Source of the DNA: Buxus sempervirens | Lineage: Eukaryota; Streptophyta; Magnoliopsida; Buxales; Buxaceae | NCBI GenBank assembly: GCA_947561395.2 | Contig: OX387190.1 | Span: 10,410,858 to 10,474,857, forward strand | Reading direction: 5' to 3' | DNA: 64,000 nt | In this document: one piece after another, positions 35,872 to 46,044 of the stretch | How positions within the stretch are numbered: position 1 is the stretch's first letter | How the letters are laid out: each line of letters opens with the position of its first letter | Made by a program: the position numbers and the translations under genes | The notes under the pieces: model-generated | Database searches by the model: none | What the model saw: only the letters and a program-made list of their open reading frames with translations | What the model was told of the DNA's origin: nothing

Positions 35872-36884
35872 TTGTCACTATGTTTTATAAATAGAAAATC
35901 CGAACAGTGGACAAGGGCTTCTCTTGGCTCATTTTCACCCCTTCTCCCCCACTATCTCTGATCCGAAACCTCCTCTCTTTGCCCCTTGTTTGCATCCCAA
36001 ACCATTCAAACCCCATCAAAGCTCATCCTACTCCTCCATTCACTTTTGCTTCTTCATCTTCTCCACTGAAAAGCTTGAAGGAGGAGGAGGTTGCTGGTGC
36101 TGCTGGAGGAAGACTGTCCAGCCACTATTTGTGTCTCAAAAGGGGGTCCTCACACCCCACACAAGGCTTGTAAACCTCAAGGTAAAGTTTCCTACCACTT
36201 TTTATTTCACATACATGATAATGAAGATGTTTTAAGGGTATCTGCAAGGTTTTGTTTATTTTTGCTATCATGCCTTCTTCAATATGGGCTTCCACTCTGT
36301 TCCTTTCATTTCCACCATAGATGTAACCTCCCATGGTAAGGGGAGGGTACTATCAGTTTCAAGGGAGAAGGAGGCTTCTTTATGCATGTTTTTTTAATAG
36401 TCTGTGGGTTATCTCCATGTTATCCATCGAATTTATTCGAATGGGGGAACTTGTTCCCCATTTGTTTGCTCATGTTGTACCCCTCTAACTACCCCCTTCT
36501 TCCCTTCTTTAAAGTAGATTTTTTCTGTGGCTATGTGTTTGCTTTGAGCATGATATTAGCGATGGGGTTTGCTTGCTTAGTGTAGGTCATATGCATATAC
36601 CTTTTGGGGAATGTGTGATCCCCCCCATGCCCCACTTTAACACCTCTCTAGCTACTGTTATAGGCAATAAGCATGTTTTTTTTCTGCACTTGCATATACA
36701 TGCCCTCATGAAACATACATTTACCCATTAGAAGCATGTTAGGGTTGGTTGCTTGATTTACATTTGTCCTGCTTGTTTATCGTTATGTAGAGTATGAGGA
36801 ACCAAGACAGGGACACTTAGGTCCCTGTCACATTGCTGGAACATCACAAGAAGCCTAGCAGATTTGGCCAACTTTTGGGCTGGA

Positions 36885-36961
36885 ACCGCATACACAGAGC
36901 GGTTTGGGCCCGACCGCACTTGTTCTGCGGTTGTGCCTCGACCGCATAAAATGTGCGGTTA
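36885..36961. promoter_or_regulatory. Second palindrome cluster of LTR B
   Basis: Three palindromes in a row (AACCGCATAC..GAGCGGTT, GACCGCACTT..TGCGGTT, GACCGCATAA..TGTGCGGTT) use the same AACCGCA/TGCGGTT arms as the first cluster of this LTR. Confidence 0.75.
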
Positions 36962-38634
36962 GACCTAGAGAAGCCTAAAAAATCCGATTTTCTTGACCCG
37001 GATCCATCCGACCCGATCTGAGTTTAATCAAACTTAACCCTTTGGGTCTTTGGGGTTAACCCAAGCCCACTTTTTGAGACTTGGGTCCATTTGGGCCCAA
37101 TAGTGCTTTGTGGGCCCTCCAATGGGGCCCACCCAATCAAACTAATCTCATTCTAAGCTAAGAAGATAAAATCAAGTAAAGGGACCCACACCGCTCAAGT
37201 GGTCCCGCCAGACTTAACCAAATTGAATGCTGGATTAGGAATCAGGTGAGTGAGAGACTAAAGTTGACTCAAACCAAGGAAACCAATGGGACCCGTCACT
37301 CGACGGGGCGGACCGGGGTGTCTACGGACTTCCCCGGATTGTAACTGAGCCCTTTTTCAGAATCTCAAGCCGCAGACCAAAATAGGTATCCTTAGGGCAT
37401 CCAGGTGTCTGCCTGCATCCCATCAGGCAGTGGCGACTCCCTTTTCCCGTTTCACCCTTTAGGTGACACGCAACCTTTTCCGTGCGCCCTCGCCAGTGCA
37501 ACCATGCGCACATCCGTCATGCAACATTAAAATTCATCGACACTCTTTCACTGTACCCATGTATAATGTTACACTTTTCTTTTCTTTTTCGTTTAACACA
37601 GAAACATAGATATCACAACAGTCATGAAGCATAATAGAAAAAAATCACAGTACTAAAGATAAAAAGTATTAAATAAATTTTAGAGAAATTTACAAATACA
37701 CCCCTTGAGGTTTCCGACAAATATAGTCAGATCTCCTCAGGTTCAAAATCAATCACTTACCTCCCTTAAGGTTTGTGGAATGTATACCGACACCCCTACC
37801 GTCAACTTATGGCTAACACCATTACTTAAAAAGACCAAAACACCTTTTATTTTGCAAAATTACTTATCTACCCTTATTTTTGTTTCAATAGAGCAAACTT
37901 AAGAAAACTAGCAATCATCTTTCTGTTACTCCTGTTGCAAGAACCAAAATAAGATCAGCGTTGAGAAGAAGATCAGCAATGGGAACACGATCATTGGAAT
38001 AAAACCAGCAATCGTACTTCCAACAATCATTGCTCTCTATTGCTCCCATTTCAAGGACCAGAACAAGATCAGTGGAGAGACCAATCCGATGACCATATTT
38101 CTACAAAAACCTGGAGGACTGAATTGGCATTTGCAACTGAAACCATCTGTCTTTTTTCACAAACATAGGACAATTGACCTCTTTATGCATTTTTCTTCCA
38201 TGAAAGATTTGATACACTCATCAACTTCCACAAATCTATTCCAATCTCAAAGGCTTCAAGTAAAAATGAAACTCAAAAAGCTGAAAAAAATTGCAGAACC
38301 AAGTTTAACTGTGCAAGGTTCTTGTCCCTTTGCATCAACAAGAAAATCATGGACGACAATATTGAGAAATTGTATGAAAATAGCTTTCAATGGTTATATC
38401 ATTTGAACACATTTGCTGATTAAGGGTTTTTTTTCTTACAACTGAAATTATTGGTTGAAGACAACTGACGTAGCTGGTTCAAGCTTTCAATAGTTCATCC
38501 CTTTAATGTAATGCTTAAGAAATTAGAGAATAATGTACAATGAAAGTCACGTTGAGATTCAACATGATTAGGTTTGATTTGTTTTCAGTTTCAAACTAGG
38601 TTTTCAATCGAACTCGATCTTAAACTGATGGAAA

Positions 38635-39026
38635 TGAAACAACACTATTACCATGCAAGGAATGTAACAGCACTATTACCATGCAAGGATAGTAACGGCT
38701 AGGCTTGGATTAAGGAGGCACATTACCATGCAAGGGGGCAACATTTCCATGCAAGAAGAGTAACGGTCAGATTTGGATTAAGGGAAGAATAAAAGCTGTC
38801 AAAGCTTTAATATAGGAAGTAATATTAATAGTAGGAGTTATGCTTTATTAAAGGATTTGATTAGCTTAGATGTAGGAAGAAGATTATCTTGTTAGCCTTT
38901 ATAAGGCAGCCGTATGTAAGAGAGAGGCATCCAGAATTTGAGTATTTTGTTTATTGTAAGAAGTTTTCCGCCTAGAAGAGGGATTTGTTTAGTGAATTGT
39001 CATCTTCTTCATTGTTGTTCGTATCA
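38635..39026 (+). repeat. 5' LTR of the chromovirus
   Basis: TGAAACAACAC...GTTCGTATCA. It carries repeated ACCATGCAAGG words in its first 130 bp and a TATA-like CTTTATAAGGC near 38899. Confidence 0.93.
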
Positions 39027-39028
39027 AT

Positions 39029-39040
39029 TGGTATCAGAGC
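39029..39040 (+). other. Primer-binding site, initiator methionine tRNA
   Basis: TGGTATCAGAGC, 2 bp after the 5' LTR, is the complement of the 3' end of plant tRNA-iMet. It is the usual primer site of plant LTR elements of this type. Confidence 0.92.
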
Positions 39041-39070
39041 AACCATCCTGCCCTATGACGGTTGATAACA

Positions 39071-39990
39071 ATGGCGGACGGAACTAGGTCACAAGATACT
39101 AAGCGCATGGACGACACCATCAAACAGCTGAAAGAAAATTCAAATTAACAAGCTACGGCTATGAAGGAGTTGTCACAAATGGTGGCGGCAATGAACCTCA
39201 AGTACGACCAACTAGCGAACCGCTTGAGTGAAGGAGATCAAGGCGAAGCTTCTAGTTTTGCTGGACCATGAAACCACTTGAGTAGGGATGTTGTTCACAC
39301 CAAATGCACCAAAATCGATTTTCCCCGTTTCGAAGGTGACAACCCGAAAGGTTGGATTTACCGATGTAACCGGTTTTTCAACTTCAATAGCACAAGAGAG
39401 GAAGACATGGTGTATCTCGCATCTATCCACTTGGAGGGTAAGGCTTTGGAGTGGTTCCAAAGCTATGAAGTTTCAAAAGCTCATATCAACTGGAAGACCT
39501 TCACCAAAGACATTTCTGTACATTTTGGTCCAGACCATTACGAGGATGCAGTGGGCCAACTCACTAAACTCAAACAAGTAAGTATGGTGCATATATACTA
39601 TGAACAATTTGAAGCATTAATGAGTTGAACTACAGGATTATTGGAAGAATTTTTTGTAAGTTGCTTTACAAGTGGCCTACAAGCAGAAATAAGGAATGGT
39701 GTTATGATGTTCCAACCCACCACCTTATCTCAAGCAATCGAGCTAGCCCGGTTACAAGAAGAGACGATGGAAGCGATGGTTCGGAAAGTAAGAGCACCAC
39801 CCAAGCACACGCTTTTAGCTCCAAACCGGCCACAAACACCACCATACCACCTATCAGGAGAATATCTCAAGCACAAATGGATGAGCGGCGTGCCAAAGGA
39901 CTGTATTATTACTGTGATGACAGGTATGTAACGGGGCATCGTTGCAAAAGGAGGCAATTATTTTTACTTGAAGGAGAGGAGGAAAAGTAG
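39071..39990 (+). pseudogene. gag: gag, broken
   Basis: It starts ATGGCGGACGGA. Stops lie at 39146 (TAA), 39269 (TGA) and 39626 (TGA), a frame change near 39787, and TAG at 39988. The Retrotrans_gag core is clear (HLEGKALEWFQSY, INWKTF, AIELARLQEETMEAM). The C-terminal motif RRISQAQMDERRAKGLYYYC with DDRYVTGHRCK is the degenerate zinc-knuckle-like end typical of this chromovirus group. It would form the particle shell in an active element. It is not functional here. Confidence 0.85.
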
Positions 39991-40029
39991 GCGGAAGAAG
40001 ATGAGCCGGAAGAAGAAATCACACCCGAT

Positions 40030-40572
40030 GAAGAACCGGTTATCTCAGTTCATGCACTACCCGGATCAAACGCTTATCACACCATGAGGGTGCAAGGATA
40101 CATTAAGCGTAAGTCGGTAACCATTCTTATCGACTCCAGTAGTACCCACAACTTCCTTGATCCAACGGTTGCAAAAAGAATAGGCTGTACTATTCATCAA
40201 ACCAACCCTCTCTTAGTAGCAGTAGCCGACGGCACCAAAATAACAAGCATGGCGGTGTGTCGACAACTCCAATGGGTCATACACGGAACAACATTTGAAA
40301 CGGACTTGCGTCTACTTCCATTAGGAGGATGTGACATGGTGCTCGGAGTTCAATGGTTAGCAAACCTCGGACCCATCATTTGGGACTTCCGAAATCTCTG
40401 TATGGAGTTCACTACAAATGGGAAGCGACATGTACTAAGAGGAGCGACTACCAGACCCAACAAGTTGATCGGTGTGGAACAGATGAACTGGACCTTGAGA
40501 AGATCAAACCAAGCTGCTGTAGCTCAACTATTTCTAATACAGACGTGCCCACAGGTCCCAGAACGTTCGTGA
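40030..40572 (+). pseudogene. Aspartic protease domain of the chromovirus
   Basis: The frame runs through ISVHALPG to the retropepsin loop ILIDSSSTHNFLD at about 40111-40150. The catalytic triplet should be D-S/T-G; here it is D-S-S, so the glycine is lost. The later ILG-like motif DMVLGVQWLANLGPIIWDF is kept. The frame closes at 40570 after a likely shift into the next frame near 40540. Confidence 0.8.
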
Positions 40573-40905
40573 GCCAATCTGCTACGGTCCAAGCTTCTGT
40601 AACAGCCCAGCTTACCACCACACACATCCCATAGGCCAAGCAGGCCCAAGACACAGACTTGAGAGGCTCCAGGATGTGTTTGGACCAATCTAAAGCGGCC
40701 CAGGCTTTTGTAACAGCCCAAAAGACCACCAGGCGTAGCCCACATGCAATGTAGGCCCAAGACACAGAGCAGAATAGCTCTAGGGCGTGTGTGGACCAAT
40801 CTAACGCAGCCCAGATTGCTGTGACAGCCCAGAAAGCAACCAGACAAGCCAACCAGCCCAGAAAAAGCACTGAAACATGGGTCAACCTCAATTCGGCCCA
40901 GGTCC
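40571..40905 (+). repeat. Three 111-bp tandem units in the protease-RT linker
   Basis: Units start near 40573, 40684 and 40795 (accaatct landmark), a period of 111 bp or 37 codons. In the RT frame they read DQS(K/N)AAQ...VTAQK, with the first copy more diverged. Copies 1 and 2 each contain a TAG at the equivalent place (about 40633 and 40774). Confidence 0.82.
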
Positions 40906-40964
40906 AGACCCTAGATGAAGGCTCCTGCACAGCCAGTCCACAGAACAGCAATGAAGAAGGCTTG

Positions 40965-42320
40965 GAACCTGATCTGAAGACACTGTTGAACAGGTATGAT
41001 ATGGTTTTTGCAGAACCACATGGGCTACCGCCGAGCAGACCTCAAGATCACCGAATACCCTTAAAAGCAGGCAGCTCTCCTACCAACATTCGGCCATACC
41101 GCTATCCTTACATTCAAAAAAATGAAATAGAAAAGATCGTAAGGGAGTTGTCGGCGGCAGGCAGTATCCAAACCAGTGTAAGTCCATTCTCATCACCGGT
41201 TTTATTGGTAAAGAAGAAAGACAACACGTAGCGAATGTGTGTGGATTATCGAGCATTAAATCGGGAAACAATTAAAGACAAATTTCCCATACCCGTCATT
41301 GACGAACTCTTGTATGAAATAGAGGCGCACAATATTTCTCGAAGTTGGATCTTCGGACCGGCTACCACCAAATAAGGGTGTACCCTGAGGATGTACACAA
41401 AACTGCATTCAGGACTCATGAAGGCCACTATGAGTTCTTGGTCATGCCATTTGGATTGACCAACGCTCCTTCCACCTTCCAAAGTCTAATGAACGAGGTA
41501 TTCAAAAACCAACTTCGCAAATTTGTACTTGTGTTTTTTGATGATATTTTGGTGTATAGTCACAGTTGGGAAGACCATCTTCATCATTTGGAGATTACTA
41601 TGGGCCTTTTACAAGCAAATCAGCTACGAGTAAAGCATTCTAAAAGCCTATTTGGTCGCCAAGAGTTAGAATACCTTGGCCATATTATCTCATGTCAAGG
41701 GGTGTCCACGGACCCGGCTAAGGTTTCAAGCATGTTACAATGGCCTAAGCCCACTACAATCAAAGCCCTACGAGGGTTCTTGGGGTTAACGGGCTACTAT
41801 CGCCGGTTTGTACGTGACTATAGCAAGATTAGTCAACCGCTTACAACCCTGCTAAAAAAGGACAACTTTCATTGGACCCCGGAAGCTGACAAAGCCTTCA
41901 ACTGACTCAAGCTAGCCATGAGCACTGCCCCCGTCCTTGCAATGCCCAACTTTGATAAAACCTTTGTGATCGAATGTGATGCATCCAGCATGGGATTAGG
42001 TGCAGTACTCATGCAAGAAGGGAGGCCCATCGCATTCATTAGCAAGGCCTTGTCTCCAAGAACCTTAGGCCTATCCACCTATGAAAAAGAAATGCTGGCA
42101 GTGGTCTTTTCAGTGCAAAAATAGAGACATTACCTCCTTGGTCGTCACTTCAAAATCAAAACAGATCATTTCAGCCTCAAATATATGTTGGAGCAAAGAA
42201 TTACCACACCAATGCAACACAAATGGCTCACCAAGCTATTGGGGTATGACTTTGAAATCACATATAGATCCGGTCAAGAGAACAAAGCAGCAGATGGACT
42301 ATCGCGTCAGTTTGAGGAAA
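40965..42320 (+). pseudogene. pol: Reverse transcriptase and RNase H domains of the chromovirus
   Basis: RT motifs in order: LLNRYDMVFAEP, IRPYRYP, FSSPVLLVKKKD, stop at 41229, MCVDYRALN, frameshift near 41335, [22 protein letters not shown], the catalytic [10 protein letters not shown] (Asp pair at 41540-41545) and [14 protein letters not shown] stop follows at 41903. RNase H follows with [26 protein letters not shown], a stop at 42122, then TDHFSLKYML and ENKAADGLSR. The catalytic residues are kept but the frame is not. It would copy the element's RNA in an active copy. Confidence 0.92.
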
Positions 42321-42499
42321 GCATGCATATCATGGCTTTTTCAATGCCCATAACACAGTGGATGGATGAGCTAACGGAAGAATGGGCTATAGATCCGACA
42401 ATCCAACAATTAATACGGGAGCTGCAAAACGACCCTGCAAGCCACCCGAATTACACGCGGAAACATAATCAATTACGATTCAAAGGTAGATTATGGCTT

Positions 42500-43490
42500 G
42501 GACCAAACTCAACATTCAAGACACGTGTTCTCTATGAGGCCCACGATAGCCCAAGTGGGGGCCACTCAGGGGTACTAAAGACCCTTCATCGAGTCAAGTG
42601 AAGCTTCTACTGGAAAGGAGTTCGTAAGGATGTGTGTACCTATGTAGCAGAATGTGATACGTGTCAAAGGAACAAGACCGAAAATATAGCTAGTCCGGGT
42701 TTGCTCCAACCCCTCCCTATCCCGACCCAACCATGGAGTGATATCTCCATGGATTTCATTGAAGGATTGCCCTGGTCTAAGGGGAAGGAGGTAATCTTTG
42801 TGGTAGTGGACCGCCTCACTAAATATACTCACTTCATGACATTGAGTCATCCTTACACAGCCATGGACGTGGCTCAGATATTCATGGACAATGTGTTCAA
42901 ATTACATGGGTCACCCAATACCATTGTAAGTGACCAGGATGCGGTTTTCACAAGTAAGTTTTTGCAAGGCTTATTTCTCATTCAAGGTACAAAGTTGCAT
43001 ATGAGTTCAGCATACCACCCTCAAACCCACGGGCAAACTGAGGTGGTGAACTGTTGTTTGGAGCAATATCTTCACTGTATGACAAGAGATAGACCCAAGG
43101 AGTGGGCTCAGTGGCTACCCCTAGCTGAATGGTGGTTCAACACGTCATTCCACTCTTCTACAAGTATCACACCATTCGAAGCGGTATATGGTATACCACC
43201 CCCAATGCACACTTCGTATGTGATGGGCGAATCTAAGGTGGTAGCCGTGGAAACAAGCCTAAAAAATTGTGATACAATGCTACGGTTACTCAAGGAGAAT
43301 CTTCACCAAGCCTAACATCGCATGAAACAGGTTGCCGATAAGCACAGAACCGAACGAGATTTCAAGGAGAATGATCCCTTTTATTTACGTTTACAACCTT
43401 TTCGACAAAGCTCGGTTGCACTAGGAGGAATCACAAATTATCACCATGATTTTTTGGACCATTTCAAGTAATGAAACGGGTTGGTAAGGT
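42500..43490 (+). pseudogene. pol: Integrase of the chromovirus
   Basis: The zinc-binding H-H-C-C is present: HDSPSGGHSG, then CDTCQRNK, with a TGA at 42599 between. The core triad is D at 42752, D at 42932 and E at 43040, which is a D,D-35-E spacing. SAYHPQTHGQTEVVN and the GPY-type region follow. There is a stop at 43313 and a frameshift near 43425. It would insert the DNA copy; here it is dead. Confidence 0.9.
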
Positions 43491-43617
43491 GGCATATAAG
43501 TTAAAATTGCCGGAAGGTTCACACATTCACCTGGTTTTTCATGTATCTTGTTTGAAGAAAAAGTTGGGTGAGGAGGTGAGGGTACAGACAACACTACCAC
43601 CAACGGATGATGAATGA

Positions 43618-43782
43618 AGACTTAAGCTTGAACCAATTCAAATTCTAGACTGTCAGATCATCAAGAAGAAGAACCGAGCAGTAACCCAAGTGCTGGTTCA
43701 TTGGTCTAACTCTTATCCGGAAGATGCAACATGGGAGACTTGGTTCGATTTTCAAAAGGCATATCTTGATTTCAAGCCTTGA
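43618..43782 (+). pseudogene. C-terminal chromodomain of the chromovirus
   Basis: After a TGA at 43615 the frame reads ILDCQIIKKKNRAVTQVLVH, then WSNSYPEDATWETWFDF, ending at the TGA at 43780. The aromatic and W-E-x-W residues fit the chromodomain that guides chromovirus integration to certain chromatin. Confidence 0.85.
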
Positions 43783-43800
43783 GGACAAGGCTTATTTGAA

Positions 43801-43811
43801 GCAAGAGGGAA
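43801..43811 (+). other. Polypurine tract of the chromovirus
   Basis: GCAAGAGGGAA directly before the 3' LTR TG is the expected plus-strand primer. Confidence 0.75.
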
Positions 43812-44203
43812 TGATACAACACTATTACCATGCAAGGAATGTAACAGCACTATTACCATGCAAGGATAGTAACGGCTAGGCTTGGGTTAAGGAGGCACAT
43901 TGCCATGCAAGGGGGCAACATTTCCATGCAAGAAGACTAACGGTCAGATTTGGATTAAGGGAAGAATAAAAGCTGTCAAAGCTTTAATATAGGAAGTAAT
44001 ATTAATAATAGGAGTTATGCTTTATTAAAGGATTTGATTAGCTTAGATGTAGGAAGAAGATTATCTTGTTAGCCTTTATAAGGCAGCCGTATGTAAGAGA
44101 GAGGCATCCAGAATTTGAGTATTTTGTTTATTGTAAGAAGGTTTCCCCCTAGAAGAGGGACTTGTTTAGTGAATTGTCATCTTCTTCCTTGTTGTTCGTA
44201 TCA
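43812..44203 (+). repeat. 3' LTR of the chromovirus
   Basis: TGATACAACAC...GTTCGTATCA, the same 392-bp length as the 5' LTR, with about nine substitutions (four transitions, five transversions by eye) and no indels. Confidence 0.93.
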
Positions 44204-44877
44204 GCAAGTTACCTAGATTTTGAGTGGGACTCAACTAGGATGAGCAGGAAGTATGGACAAAGAGCAAGGAAGAAAGATCGAACAAATACTCTCCATCCTT
44301 GTAGTCACTGTTAGCACCTGATTTTTGCACTCCAAAAAAATGCAAAAAATGAAATTTTAATTAAAAAGTCAAACCCTGAGGGGACCAAAATTTGAATTTT
44401 TGATCCAAAGAAAATTGGCCATCAAACTTCCTTTCATTGAAAAGAGCATTTCGACACGGTTCTAACGCTCTGAGTTTGCCAGAATCGGGGTCCGGATGAG
44501 GAAGTTGTGAGCTGGTCAAACTTTTGGGGAAGCGAAAGTTGACTTTTTGCTCGACCCCAATTCAGCTGCCAAACTTAATCCCAGTGGATAGTGTGTTCCG
44601 AGCTGATTCCAACGACACCAAATTTGCTGAAATCGGACATTGAACGGAAAAGTTATGGGCAGTTGAAATTTCAAATAAAGCTGCCCATGTGGCAAAATAG
44701 CAGCAAAAAGCAGAATAGATGAATTAAATAAGTAAAAATAATCATATCTTTATTTTTTAATATTATTTTAATAAGAGAATCTCGTTTTATAATAAAATAA
44801 TCAAAAAATCGGATAAAAATCTTTAAATAAACCAACTTGAATAAAGGTTTGAAATCCAAACATTTTAAAAACGTGCT

Positions 44878-45112
44878 GGACCGTATTTGAAGTACGGGCG
44901 AGGCATGCCCGTACTTCAACTACGGGCAAGCTTCTAGAAGAGGACGCGTGTCCCGCAAGCTTCTAGAAGAGGACGCGTGGCGGGACACGCGTCCCGTACG
45001 GAAGAATCTACGATAATTGCAAATATTCGTTTTTCGCCCGTATTTGAATTACGGGCAAAGCACGCCCGTACTTGAAGTACGGGCAAGGCATGCCCGTAGT
45101 TCAAATACGGGC
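44878..45112. promoter_or_regulatory. Promoter-proximal palindrome cluster of LTR C
   Basis: Five palindromes of the type GCCCGTA(N)7TACGGGC (CCGTATTTGA..TACGGGC and variants). The last ends at 45112, 14 bp before the TATA box. The word differs from that of LTRs A and B though the position is the same. Confidence 0.75.
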
Positions 45113-45963
45113 ACGAAAATTTTGCCTATAAATAGAGAGGCCACCCCCCTCATTTGAACAAGCCTTCTTCTTGGCCGAAACCCTCTTCTTCCAGGAGCTC
45201 TCCATACCTAAAACCCTGCCCAAATTCCACCATCCCAAAACCTAAACCTCTTTTAATCCCTAAATTACCCCTATACTCCTAAATTACCCCAAAACCATGC
45301 TCAAATCTCCTTCAATTTGGTCTTGAACCCATCCACCTTAACCAAACTCTTCCCAATTCTTCCCCGCAAAATTTGGAGGACGCGGAAGCGCTGCTCAAAT
45401 CATCGGAGAACCATAACACCAACCAAACAAACAGTTATATTGTAAGTATGTTCTTACCTTAAATTAAATTAATTTTGATTTTATTTTCTCTTCCTCACTA
45501 CTTCTTTTCGTTTTTATGTTATTTCTAACATTGTCTTGAGTGTTGCATGTGATGGGGAATTGCATCTAAAAGTAATTGTTCCTATGCAAGAAAAAAAAGG
45601 TGATAACAAAAGGGTTATCAAAAGGTTTCAAAAATGGAAATTTGACCCCATTTGATCACCATTATGAGAAGGAGATTGAAGTTATTTTTGAACATATGAT
45701 GTCCCCTGTAAATCACCTCTTTCCCATTCCTAAAAGTTGATGATCAATAACTAAGAAGGGGACTTGCTTGATCAAAGAACAAAAAGAGGGAAAAGATGGT
45801 CATTTGAACTAAAAGAAGGAAATGCAATATACTGAAGGAGCTGGAACCATCCTGGAAGTTGCAGAAAGCTCCTAAGAAGGCTACGGGATTGATCCCGAAA
45901 AGAATCGGCTGCAAAAATGCAAAACAAGCCGTGCCCGTAAACTCAGGTCGGTCCGGGCGGGAC

Positions 45964-46044
45964 CGTATTTTCTTCACGGGCGAGGAAGACCGTAATTCAT
46001 CCACGGGCAAGGTGGACCGTATAGAAAATACGGACCAATATGAA
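45964..46044. promoter_or_regulatory. Second palindrome cluster of LTR C
   Basis: Three units: ACCGTATTTT..ACGGGC, ACCGTAATTC..ACGGGC and ACCGTATAGA..ATACGGACC. They keep the CCGTA/TACGG core of the first cluster. Confidence 0.7.

Larger units (their letters stand above)
35242..37512 (+). mobile_element. Solo LTR B of the large-LTR family
   Basis: 2271 bp, starts TGTAAGCACCTCATTTTTGC, ends ATGCGCACA, with the perfect 5-bp TSD TCCGT at 35237-35241 and 37513-37517. Same layout as LTR A: palindromes 35610-35871, TATA box 35886-35894, second palindromes 36885-36961, GGGCCC-rich part, TGGCGACTCC at 37431-37440. No internal domain. Frames around 35907-36235 lie in the transcribed part of the LTR and are not supported as genes. 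Confidence 0.88.
38635..44203 (+). mobile_element. Complete but inactivated Ty3/Gypsy chromovirus
   Basis: 5569 bp between 392-bp LTRs, with primer site, gag, protease, RT, RNase H, integrase and chromodomain in Ty3/Gypsy order. The small size and short LTRs suggest the Reina group, but the clade is tentative. The two LTRs differ at about nine positions by eye (about 2.3%). The reading frame is broken by about a dozen stops and several frameshifts. No clean 5-bp TSD was found (GGAAA before, GCAAG after). It lies inside the Mutator-like element of 37683-47339. Confidence 0.93.

Noticed and set aside
38630-44208. 5-bp TSD for the chromovirus
   Set aside because: GGAAA and GCAAG match at only three of five positions, so no TSD is claimed.
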